Program-made: the position numbers and the translations under genes
Source of the DNA: Granulicella aggregans
GTDB lineage: Bacteria > Acidobacteriota > Terriglobia > Terriglobales > Acidobacteriaceae
Direction of reading: 5' to 3'
DNA length: 64,000 nt
Assembly (NCBI RefSeq): GCF_025685565.1
Contig: NZ_JAGSYE010000005.1
Coordinates: 124,001-188,000, forward strand
Notes under the pieces: generated by a model
Seen by the model: only the letters and a program-made list of their open reading frames with translations
Told to the model about the DNA's origin: nothing
The model's database searches: none
Shown: one piece after another, positions 43,269 to 50,594 of the stretch
Position numbering within the stretch: position 1 is the stretch's first letter
Layout of the letters: each line of letters starts with the position of its first letter

Positions 43269-43308
43269 CGCGTTGATTCAACGATGGTAGCAGCAGAGGA
43301 ACCTATGC

Positions 43309-43350
43309 CGGGTGCCCCATCCATGCGGCTTTATCGCATGGGTGGGATGG
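43309..43350. repeat. Palindromic repeat (GGGTGCCCCATCC family)
   Basis: GGGTGCCCCATCCATGCGG ... CGCATGGGTGGGATGGG, an imperfect inverted repeat with counterparts at 25899, 47842 and 52957. It lies in the 95-base gap between ccmD and the symporter gene. Confidence 0.75.
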
Positions 43351-43363
43351 GATCACCTCGGAC

Positions 43364-43513
43364 CTATCGGCGGGTCTTCGACGTAGCCAGCCAGTTCTTA
43401 GCGATCCAGGCCACATACCCACCTTGGAGAATCCAAACGGCGGCGTACGCATAGAACAAGTTATGCGGATGGCTGCTCAAAGGACCGAGGTCGAAGAATT
43501 TTTGCCAGGTCAC
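43364..43513 (-). CDS. ccmD: Cytochrome c maturation protein CcmD (small membrane protein)
   Basis: A 49-residue protein starting MTWQKFFDLGPLSSHPHNLF, with one membrane segment (AYAAVWILQGGYVAWIA) and a basic tail. CcmD is a small one-pass protein that associates with CcmA, B, C and E and helps release heme-loaded CcmE. The GTG start overlaps the ccmC stop by four bases (GTGA), and position after ccmC supports the identification; the sequence itself is too short for certainty. Confidence 0.8.
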   Translation of the reverse strand: MTWQKFFDLGPLSSHPHNLFYAYAAVWILQGGYVAWIAKNWLATSKTRR

Positions 43514-44256
43514 TGGGTGATCTCCAAAGAGGCTTCGATCGCCTCAAGCGCTGCCTCTTCCTGGATGCGCTGCCGCCGCCGCTCCAGGCTGTACCGCAGC
43601 CCCATCACCAGGAATCCCCACAGCGCCCATCCAGCCAGATTCCACCAGACAGCCGGATAAAAACTCGCATCGAGCGAGCCATTGCCACCAAACACCGGCG
43701 CGGGATGCTGCGTACGCCACCAGCGGATCGCCATGAAGCTGATCGGCACATCGATCGCCGCAAAGATCGAGATCACCGCCGCCAGCGTGTGGCCTTCATC
43801 GTTGCCGCCAGAGAACTTACGCGCGATCAGGTAGCTGACATACAGCATCCACAGGACAAGATACGTCGTCGTCCGCGCGTCCCAGGCCCACCAGATGCCC
43901 CACGCCGGCTTCGCCCACAGTGACCCGGTCAGCAGACCGATTGTGACGAAGATGACGGTGACTTCGGCTGAGGCGACTGCCAGAGCGTCCGCCCCAAGAG
44001 CCTTCCACGGATCGCGCCGCCGCCAGTAGAGAAACGCAAGCGACGCAGCGCAGTTGATATACGGAAAGACCATGCCGAGGATGGCATGCGGCAGGTGGTA
44101 GTAGAAGATGCGCTGCACGTTGCCCATCGTCGCTTCGGTCGGCACCAGGAAGATCGCCTGACGGAAGCCGATTGCCAGCACCACGACGGCCACGGCAAAC
44201 CACAAGGCAGACGCGACGCGCGGGACGACCGACCGGGATGGACTCTCAAGCTGCAC
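43510..44256 (-). CDS. ccmC: Heme-handling protein CcmC
   Basis: Inner-membrane protein that loads heme onto CcmE. 248 residues with six membrane segments. AKPAWGIWWAWDARTTTYLVLW is the tryptophan-rich WWD motif, and the two heme-ligand histidines are in YYHLPHAI and the region before the last segments. The start is taken as the GTG at 44256 (MQLESPSRS), giving the normal length; no good ribosome-binding site is seen there. Upstream in-frame sequence is antisense-like and rejected. It lies 26 bases after ccmB. Confidence 0.93.
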   Translation of the reverse strand: MQLESPSRSVVPRVASALWFAVAVVVLAIGFRQAIFLVPTEATMGNVQRIFYYHLPHAILGMVFPYINCAASLAFLYWRRRDPWKALGADALAVASAEVTVIFVTIGLLTGSLWAKPAWGIWWAWDARTTTYLVLWMLYVSYLIARKFSGGNDEGHTLAAVISIFAAIDVPISFMAIRWWRTQHPAPVFGGNGSLDASFYPAVWWNLAGWALWGFLVMGLRYSLERRRQRIQEEAALEAIEASLEITQ

Positions 44257-44282
44257 TGAGGAGAATTCTAACGCCGCGCGCG

Positions 44283-44972
44283 CTACTCTGCACCGAGAAT
44301 CGTCTCGAAAAGCAGCAGGCAGACCGTGGTGAAAACAATATCGTAGGCTGCGAGCAGTTTGATCCAAAAAAACGGCTGGATGGGGTCGACATCGCCGGTC
44401 AGAACGTCGGCCGTCGCGTTCACCATCGATAGGATCGCCGGTACCGATATGGGAAACAACAGCAGCGGAAGCAGGAGCTCGCGGTTCTTTGCCCTCAGCC
44501 CGAGCGCCGCGAAGAACGTCCCATTTACTACCAGAGCCCACGTCCCCAGCGGCATAATCGCCAGCAACATCCAGCCGTTGCCCAGCGCGTGGACGTTGAA
44601 GAAGACGACAAAAAGCGGCGCGATGACCAGTTCCACAGCCGTCACGAAGACCAGGTTCGCCAGCGCCTTGCCCAGAAACAGCGCCGAGGCCGGAGCGGGC
44701 GCCATCCTCTGCGCGTCGAGCACACTGTTCCGCACCTCACGCGCCCAGCTCTGGTTCAGCGTCGTCACCGAAGCAAACAGCAACGCGATCCACAGAATCC
44801 CGCCGGAGATCTGCCGCGTCGTCGTCGGATTTCCGGTCGGGTCGAAGGCGATGCTGAAGACCACCACCACCAGCAGCGAAAAGAACAGCATCCCGTTGAT
44901 CGCGTCGCGGGAGCGCCACTCAAGCTGGAGGTCCTTCATAAAATGTCGCGTAACCTGGCGGAGGTAGTTCAT
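44283..44972 (-). CDS. ccmB: Heme ABC transporter permease CcmB
   Basis: Membrane subunit of the CcmAB complex that uses ATP to release heme-CcmE from CcmC/D. 229 residues, six membrane segments. ISGGILWIALLFASVTTLNQSWARE and DAQRMAPAPASALFLGK are typical of the family. Its start overlaps the ybaK-like gene by four bases, so translation is likely coupled. Confidence 0.93.
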   Translation of the reverse strand: MNYLRQVTRHFMKDLQLEWRSRDAINGMLFFSLLVVVVFSIAFDPTGNPTTTRQISGGILWIALLFASVTTLNQSWAREVRNSVLDAQRMAPAPASALFLGKALANLVFVTAVELVIAPLFVVFFNVHALGNGWMLLAIMPLGTWALVVNGTFFAALGLRAKNRELLLPLLLFPISVPAILSMVNATADVLTGDVDPIQPFFWIKLLAAYDIVFTTVCLLLFETILGAE

Positions 44973-45484
44973 CCGTGCGACGCCGCCCCAGGGCTGTTTG
45001 TCTTCGTCAGGTCGGCCAGCGTCGACTCGGAAGCCCGGAGGTAGTCCGCAGGCGAAAGGATCAACTGCAGCCCGCGCTGCCCTGCTGAGACCGAGATCAA
45101 GTCGAAGAGCTCAATCGTCTCGTCCGCAAAGGCAGGGAAGGGCTTCTTCGCAGCCATCACCGTGACGCCGCCGCGAATGTATCCGGTCAGCGGTTCCACT
45201 TCCTTTAGTGATGCCAGCTCCGCCTTCTTCGCCCCGGCCGCATGGGCCAGTTTCTTCAGGTCGAGCTCGGCGTCGCCGGGAATCACCGCAAAGACATGCT
45301 CGCCCGCGTTGGTGTGCGCCAGCAGCGTCTTGAAGACCTGCTCCGGCGGCATGCCAATCTTTTTGGCTACAGAAATTGCTGTGAGATCATCCTGATCGAC
45401 CTCGTAAGGCCGCAGTTCATAGCTGATCTTCAGCCCATCCAACAGCCTCGCTGCATTCGTCTTGGCGATCTTGGCCGTGCTCAA
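44969..45484 (-). CDS. ybaK: YbaK/EbsC-type Cys-tRNA(Pro)/Cys-tRNA(Cys) deacylase
   Basis: A 171-residue tRNA-editing domain protein. Family members hydrolyse wrongly charged Cys-tRNA(Pro). SYELRPYEVDQDD, VFKTLLAHTN and FAVIPGDAELDLKKLA are YbaK motifs, the second with the conserved lysine, and the G-x-x-x-P-type loop is seen as GGVTVMAAKKPFP. It is sandwiched between ccmA and ccmB with four-base overlaps on both sides, an unusual place for a tRNA-quality gene. Confidence 0.93.
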   Translation of the reverse strand: MSTAKIAKTNAARLLDGLKISYELRPYEVDQDDLTAISVAKKIGMPPEQVFKTLLAHTNAGEHVFAVIPGDAELDLKKLAHAAGAKKAELASLKEVEPLTGYIRGGVTVMAAKKPFPAFADETIELFDLISVSAGQRGLQLILSPADYLRASESTLADLTKTNSPGAASHG

Positions 45485-46242
45485 ATCGCAGGCTCCTGCA
45501 TTGTCGGGCCCGATGAAGTTATCGAGACGATCTTTCCAGCCTGCATCGTCAGCGTCGTGTCCGTGATCGGCGCGCCGAGATGCGCCTGGTGCGTGGTCAG
45601 AATGATCGTCCGTTTACCAACCCCTGCCAGCGGACCGCTCGTAATGGGCCACGTCCTGAAGTCCGCAAGCAGCGTCACCATCATCTCCGCCGACTCCACA
45701 TCGAGGTTCGAGAAGGGTTCGTCGAGCAGGAGCAGCTCGGGGTCGCTCTGCAGCACACGGGCCAGCGACGTGCGCTGCCGCATTCCCTGCGAGTACTGCC
45801 CCACCGGCCGCTTCAGGTGCGGATCGAGCCCGACCGCGCGCAGCGCCATCTCCGGGCTGCCCGCGCACATGCCGCAGCCATCCCCGCGAAGTCCGGCAAA
45901 GTAGCGAAGGTTTTCGCCTGCGGAGAGCTCGTCGTACAACATCGGTGCGTGGCTCATGTAGGCGATCCGCCCGCGCTGGGCTTGCGGCTCCGTACCGAAG
46001 GTAGCCACCGAACCGCGCGACGGCGAGATCAGCCCCGCCACCATGCGCAGCAGCGTCGATTTGCCCGCGCCGTTCTCGCCCAGGATCATGGTGCAGCTTC
46101 CAGCTTTGAAGCTCGTCGAAACGTTCCGCAGCGCGGCGAACGCGCCGTATACCTTCGAGACCTCGCGAAGCTCCGCCGCCGCTGTCTGCGGTTGGCTGGC
46201 GATCGCTGCGGCCTGGGCTTTCTCTAGAACCATCTCGTTCAT
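45481..46242 (-). CDS. ccmA: Heme ABC transporter ATPase CcmA
   Basis: ATPase of the CcmAB complex. The 253-residue protein has Walker A GENGAGKST, the signature YSQGMRQRTSLARVL, Walker B LLLLDEPFSNLD and the H-loop TTHQAHL. It carries a small cysteine-containing insert (GDGCGMCAG) ahead of the helical subdomain. The start at 46242 (MNEMVLEKAQ) is chosen; the frame upstream overlaps the divergent M20 peptidase start. It is the first gene of ccmA-ybaK-ccmB-ccmC-ccmD. Confidence 0.93.
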   Translation of the reverse strand: MNEMVLEKAQAAAIASQPQTAAAELREVSKVYGAFAALRNVSTSFKAGSCTMILGENGAGKSTLLRMVAGLISPSRGSVATFGTEPQAQRGRIAYMSHAPMLYDELSAGENLRYFAGLRGDGCGMCAGSPEMALRAVGLDPHLKRPVGQYSQGMRQRTSLARVLQSDPELLLLDEPFSNLDVESAEMMVTLLADFRTWPITSGPLAGVGKRTIILTTHQAHLGAPITDTTLTMQAGKIVSITSSGPTMQEPAI

Positions 46243-46321
46243 GGCGATTCCGGTACTTCGCCTATGCGAGTATAGAGCGAAGCCCGCCGCAACACACTTG
46301 CACCAAGAGGTCACTCCAAGC

Positions 46322-47779
46322 ATGAGACTGAAGTCCGCGCTACTCTCCGCCGCCCTTTTTGCCGCCGTTCCCGCCGCCTCGCTCCTCGCCCAGGGCAAGA
46401 GCCCGCTCGATCCCGAGACCGAAAAGCTCTCCCACGAGATCTTCAAGCAGCTCGTCGAGACCAACACGACTGACTCGGTAGGCAGCGTCACGGCAGCGTC
46501 TGAGGCGATGCGCAAGCGGCTGCTCGATGCCGGATTTCCCGCGGAGGACCTCGTTCTCGCCGGGCCGAACGACCGCAAGATGAACCTGGTGGCGCGCTAC
46601 CGTGGAAAGCCCGGCTCGACGCTGAAGCCCATCCTCATCATCTGCCACGAGGACGTCGTCGAAGCTCCCCAGGCCGAGTGGGCGACCGATCCCTTCAAGC
46701 TGGTCGAAAAGGACGGCTTCTTCTATGGCCGCGGCACGCAGGACATGAAGGACTCGGACGCGATCCTGGTGACGAACTTTATCCGGCTGAAGAAACAGGG
46801 CTTCGTGCCGAATCGTGACTTCATCCTCGCGCTTACGGCGGATGAAGAGGGTGGAAAGTCGAACGGCGTGGACTGGCTGCTGAAGAACCGGCCCGAGCTG
46901 ATCAAGGCGGAGGCTGCGCTCAATCCGGACTCGGGAGGCATCGACACCGAGAGCGGAAAGCCCGTCGTCATGGTGCTTGAAGCGACGGAGAAGCTCTACG
47001 GCGACTTCGAACTCTCGACGAAGAATCCTGGCGGCCACAGCTCTCTGCCGACCAGGGCGAACGCGATCTATGAGTTGACCAAGGCTCTGGATCGCCTCGA
47101 AAAGTACCAGTTTCCGGTCGAGATCAACGCGGTCACCCGTGCCTACTTCGAGCAGATGTCTGCGATTGAAAGAAAGCGCGGCAACACGCAGATGGCGGAC
47201 GACATGCTCGCCGTGTTGAAGTCGCCGCCGGATGCTGCGGCGGTTGCGCGGCTCTCGGAGAGCCCGCGCTACAACTCAACGCTGCGCACGACCTGCGTGG
47301 CGACGATGCTCTCCGCCGGACAGGCTCCGAACGCTCTGCCGCAGTTTGCCAACGCCAACGTAAACTGCCGCATTCTGCCCGGTCACACGCAGGAAGAGAC
47401 GCGCCAGACGCTCATCAAGGTCTTCGCGGAGCCGGGCGTCACGGTGCAGTATAAGGACGACGGCGGGACGCTCTTTCCCGTTGGAACCGATCGCGTCTCG
47501 CCTACCCCACCGCCGCTACGCGCCGATATCTTCGACCCGTTGAAGAAGGTGATGGCGGAGATGTACCCTGGCCTGCCCATTCTGCCGCAGATGGAGACCG
47601 GAGCCTCAGACAGCATCTACACCATGGCTGCGGGAATTCCCAGCTACGGCATCAACGGCGTAGGCATCGACAACGGCGACGAGCGCGCTCACGCCCGCGA
47701 CGAACGCGTCCGCATCCTCTCTTACGACCGAGGAGTGGATTTCTACTACCGCTACTTGCAAGCGTTGGGCGGCAAGTAA
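46322..47779 (+). CDS. Secreted M20-family metallopeptidase
   Basis: A 485-residue zinc peptidase/carboxypeptidase. A signal peptide (1-22, ending LLAQ) is followed by the M20 fold. ICHEDVV holds the first zinc ligand, GRGTQDMKDSD the bridging aspartate, ADEEGG the catalytic and metal glutamates, NPDSGG the next ligand, and DERAHARDE the last histidine. The insert between residues ~205 and 330 is the dimerisation (lid) domain. It lies between the ccm operon and ccmE, divergent from ccmA and convergent with ccmE; no link to heme is evident. Confidence 0.9.
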   Translation: MRLKSALLSAALFAAVPAASLLAQGKSPLDPETEKLSHEIFKQLVETNTTDSVGSVTAASEAMRKRLLDAGFPAEDLVLAGPNDRKMNLVARYRGKPGSTLKPILIICHEDVVEAPQAEWATDPFKLVEKDGFFYGRGTQDMKDSDAILVTNFIRLKKQGFVPNRDFILALTADEEGGKSNGVDWLLKNRPELIKAEAALNPDSGGIDTESGKPVVMVLEATEKLYGDFELSTKNPGGHSSLPTRANAIYELTKALDRLEKYQFPVEINAVTRAYFEQMSAIERKRGNTQMADDMLAVLKSPPDAAAVARLSESPRYNSTLRTTCVATMLSAGQAPNALPQFANANVNCRILPGHTQEETRQTLIKVFAEPGVTVQYKDDGGTLFPVGTDRVSPTPPPLRADIFDPLKKVMAEMYPGLPILPQMETGASDSIYTMAAGIPSYGINGVGIDNGDERAHARDERVRILSYDRGVDFYYRYLQALGGK

Positions 47780-47841
47780 TCTCCATCTTGCCTGTTTGTC
47801 AGTCTTTCTTGTTTGTCATCGATGACTGGCTCGAATGCTCG

Positions 47842-47880
47842 GGGTGCCCCATCCATTGCGCCTCTGCGATGGGTGGGATG
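47842..47880. repeat. Palindromic repeat (GGGTGCCCCATCC family)
   Basis: GGGTGCCCCATCCATTGCG ... GCGATGGGTGGGATG lies between the convergent M20 peptidase and ccmE genes, eight bases from the ccmE stop. It matches the copies at 25899, 43309 and 52957. Confidence 0.75.
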
Positions 47881-47888
47881 TAGGACTT

Positions 47889-48344
47889 CTACCGCACCGG
47901 CATCACCGCAGCCGTCGTCTTCGGAACGGCCGTCCCGGGCTGCTTATCCACTGGCGCGTATTTCGACGCGCACTTGGCCTGGAGTTCCGTGGCGTGAAAC
48001 ACGCCGTCATGCCCGTATGTTCCCACGGCCAGCGCTTGGGAGTCGTCCTTGAATGTGTCCGGCGGTGGCTCGGAGCCCTGGTAGGCGACCTGAAGCGTCT
48101 TGCCCTGTTCCATCAATGCAAAGTTGACCATCATTCCCTGGCGTTTGATCGACCCCGGCGCAACGTTCCCGGCCACGCGCAGGTGGCGCGTGTAGGCCTT
48201 ATCGCCAAGCCCCTGCAGCTCCGCGATGGTGACGTAGTACTGCTTGGTCGAGCCGATCGAGGTGATCGCTAGATAGGCGACGGTCGCGACGATGATGACA
48301 CTGGCGACGATGATTCCGAGCGGTTTGCGCTGATTACTGGCCAT
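47889..48344 (-). CDS. ccmE: Cytochrome c maturation heme chaperone CcmE, Cys (CxxxY) type
   Basis: A 151-residue membrane-anchored periplasmic heme chaperone. One membrane segment (~8-27) is followed by the OB-fold domain (RHLRVAGNVAPGSIKR, LQVAYQGSEPPPDTFKD) and the flexible C-terminal loop. In most bacteria the loop reads HxxxY and the histidine binds heme covalently. Here it is AKCASKYAP, with Cys125 and Tyr129 (codon for Cys at 47970-47972). The CxxxY form is known from archaea and some Desulfovibrio-like bacteria. The gene is separated from ccmABCD by the M20 peptidase gene. Identification is strong; the mode of heme attachment is inferred. Confidence 0.93.
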   Translation of the reverse strand: MASNQRKPLGIIVASVIIVATVAYLAITSIGSTKQYYVTIAELQGLGDKAYTRHLRVAGNVAPGSIKRQGMMVNFALMEQGKTLQVAYQGSEPPPDTFKDDSQALAVGTYGHDGVFHATELQAKCASKYAPVDKQPGTAVPKTTAAVMPVR

Positions 48345-48392
48345 GGCTCTCTGTAGTTTACGCCCGCGTCGTTTGGGCCGGATGAGCAAAAA

Positions 48393-48422
48393 CGCCCGCG
48401 TGCAAAAAAGGCGGGCGGGTTT
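48393..48422. terminator. Bidirectional terminator-like hairpin between ccmE and thiC
   Basis: CGCCCGC / GCGGGCG make a 7-bp stem, with A-rich sequence before it and GGTTTTT after; on the reverse strand the stem is followed by TTTTT too. It lies 48 bases upstream of ccmE and 90 bases upstream of thiC, so it is in the leader region of the divergent pair rather than at a gene end. Confidence 0.5.
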
Positions 48423-48513
48423 TTCCAACCCGGATTCCGCCGGTCCGAATTCGGCAGGTTAGCGGCGTATACTCTGAAAACAAGATTACCGACACCGAAG
48501 GCAGGGGAATTGC

Positions 48514-50016
48514 ATGAGCTTGAACGGCGCGAACGGACATTCGAACGGCAACGGAAACGGCCATGCCACGGCCTCAAACGGCAATGGCTACAAGGTTCCT
48601 ACCGGACGTGCGGAGTGGATCGTCAAGCGCAAGGCCGAGGCTGAGCGCACCGGCGACACGAATATGTCGCAGATGCACTTCGCGCGCAAGGGCCTCATCA
48701 CGGAAGAGATGGCCTATGTCGCACAGCGCGAGAAGATCTCCGCGGAGCTGATCCGGTCTGAGGTCGCCAAGGGGACGATGATCATCCCGGCGAACATCAA
48801 CCACGTCGAGCTTGAACCCATGGCCATTGGCGTCGAATCACTTTGCAAGATCAATGCCAATATCGGCAACTCGGCGCTGTCGTCGAATGTGGATGAGGAG
48901 CTGCGCAAGCTGCACACCGCCGTCCACTTCGGTGCGGACACCGTCATGGATCTTTCGACCGGTGGCGACATCCCCATGATCCGCGAGGCGATCCTGCGCC
49001 ACTCGCCTGTTCCGATCGGCACAGTGCCGCTGTATGAAGCGCTCTCGCGTGTGAAGAAGGTCGAAGACCTGAACATCGATCTGTATCTCGAAGTCATCGA
49101 GGAGCAGGCGCAACAGGGTGTCGACTACTTCACCATCCACGCCGGCGTCCTGATCGAGTACGTTCCCTTGGTGGCGAAGCGCATCACTGGCATCGTCAGC
49201 CGCGGCGGAGCGATCCTTGCGCAGTGGATGACCTCGCACCACAAGCAAAACTTCCTTTACGAAAACTTCGACCGCATCACCAAGGTGATGGCGAAGTATG
49301 ACGTGAGCTATTCATTGGGCGACGGCCTCCGTCCCGGCTGTCTTGCCGATGCGTCCGACGAGGCCCAGTTCGCCGAACTGAAGACGCTTGGCGAACTCAC
49401 GCGGCACGCCTGGAAGTCGGATGTGCAGGTCATGATCGAAGGCCCCGGCCACATTCCGATGGACCAGATCAAGCTGCAGGTGGATAAGGAAGTCGAGCTC
49501 TGCGATGGAGCTCCGTTCTACGTTCTTGGGCCGCTGGTTACGGACATCGCTCCGGGCTACGATCACATCACTTCGGCTATCGGCGCGGCGATGATCGGCT
49601 GGCACGGCGCGGCGATGCTCTGCTACGTCACGCCGAAGGAGCACCTAGGGCTGCCAAATGAGAAGGACGTGAAGGACGGCATCATCGCCTACAAGATTGC
49701 GGCCCATGCTGCGGACGTTGCAAGACATCGTCCCGGTGCCCGCGATCGCGACGACGCGATCTCGCACGCCCGCTACACCTTCGACTGGGACAAACAGTTC
49801 GCGCTCTCGCTTGACCCGGAAACGGCGCGCTCGATGCACGACGAGACGCTGCCGGACGACTATTACAAGGAAGCGGCGTTTTGCAGCATGTGCGGGCCGA
49901 AGTTCTGCAGCATGAACTGGTCCAGCAAGGTGGATAAGTTCAACGAGAGCGAGTTTGGCTTGAAGAAGCAGGATCTGACGCAAATTATGACCGAGCAGAT
50001 GGCCCTGCGGGGATAG
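48514..50016 (+). CDS. thiC: Phosphomethylpyrimidine synthase ThiC
   Basis: Radical-SAM enzyme that converts aminoimidazole ribotide to HMP phosphate for thiamine synthesis. The 500-residue protein has the C-terminal cluster motif CSMCGPKFC and the conserved blocks MIEGPGHIPMDQI and LGPLVTDIAPGYDHI. The N-terminus (NGHSNGNGNGH) is a low-complexity extension. ATG 48514 follows CAGGGG. A TATACT hexamer at 48468 may be the -10 box. No TPP riboswitch consensus (such as CTGAGA with a downstream ACCTGAT) is seen in the leader, although thiC usually carries one. Confidence 0.96.
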   Translation: MSLNGANGHSNGNGNGHATASNGNGYKVPTGRAEWIVKRKAEAERTGDTNMSQMHFARKGLITEEMAYVAQREKISAELIRSEVAKGTMIIPANINHVELEPMAIGVESLCKINANIGNSALSSNVDEELRKLHTAVHFGADTVMDLSTGGDIPMIREAILRHSPVPIGTVPLYEALSRVKKVEDLNIDLYLEVIEEQAQQGVDYFTIHAGVLIEYVPLVAKRITGIVSRGGAILAQWMTSHHKQNFLYENFDRITKVMAKYDVSYSLGDGLRPGCLADASDEAQFAELKTLGELTRHAWKSDVQVMIEGPGHIPMDQIKLQVDKEVELCDGAPFYVLGPLVTDIAPGYDHITSAIGAAMIGWHGAAMLCYVTPKEHLGLPNEKDVKDGIIAYKIAAHAADVARHRPGARDRDDAISHARYTFDWDKQFALSLDPETARSMHDETLPDDYYKEAAFCSMCGPKFCSMNWSSKVDKFNESEFGLKKQDLTQIMTEQMALRG

Positions 50017-50071
50017 TCGCCCCGAGCTAAGTCGTTTTTACATTTTGGGAAGGTGGGCAGACCACCAAAGA

Positions 50072-50100
50072 AAATGCGGACCGTTGTACGGTCCGCATTT
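50072..50100 (+). terminator. Rho-independent terminator after thiC
   Basis: AAATGCGGACCGT / ACGGTCCGCATTT form a perfect 13-bp stem with a TGT loop, 55 bases after the stop, preceded by A-rich and followed by T-rich sequence. Confidence 0.85.
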
Positions 50101-50594
50101 CTGTATCTGGACTCTTTCCGGGCATCACTGGTGTTGCTGTAAGCAGAACTCTACCTTCGAGACCACAGTGAAGAAAGTCGTGCCGGTTTGCTACGGGCAC
50201 TGAGGCGCTCACGGCAGCGGGAGTTCGTTATCTTTTTGCAGCGTGTCCGCGCATCAGTATAAAGACTGGCCCGATAACGGTAACGACGAATGCGAGAGCA
50301 AGAAACAGATCATTGATCAACATGCGAGGCAAATTCCTTGGGAGAGTGGGACCGCATTCGTTTACAGGATGGAAGACACATCCCAACTTGGGAATGACAC
50401 TTCCGGGATCGATCCCATGCCGCGAACGTTGCACATGGGTCAGTCACTGGTTGGTTGCAATGAAATCGATTCTGGTACATGTAGCCGGGTAAATCAACAG
50501 AAATGTGCGAGATTTGCACACAAATACAGGCTTCAAGGCGTTCGCCCTGGCGATCTGCATCATGGGTGGTGCAAAGTGCCCTTCTTGTCAATTC
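50101..50594. other. Gene-poor region between thiC and the M28 peptidase
   Basis: Nearly 500 bases without a convincing gene. The only plausible frame is a 31-residue single-membrane-segment peptide on the reverse strand (see 50228-50323). Base composition is lower in GC than the flanks. No recognised RNA or repeat is seen. Confidence 0.5.
50228..50323 (-). CDS. Possible 31-residue membrane peptide
   Basis: MLINDLFLALAFVVTVIGPV with the tail FILMRGHAAKR would be one hydrophobic segment with a basic C-terminus. The ribosome-binding site is weak (AAGGA about 11 bases upstream). It may be chance. Confidence 0.25.
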   Translation of the reverse strand: MLINDLFLALAFVVTVIGPVFILMRGHAAKR

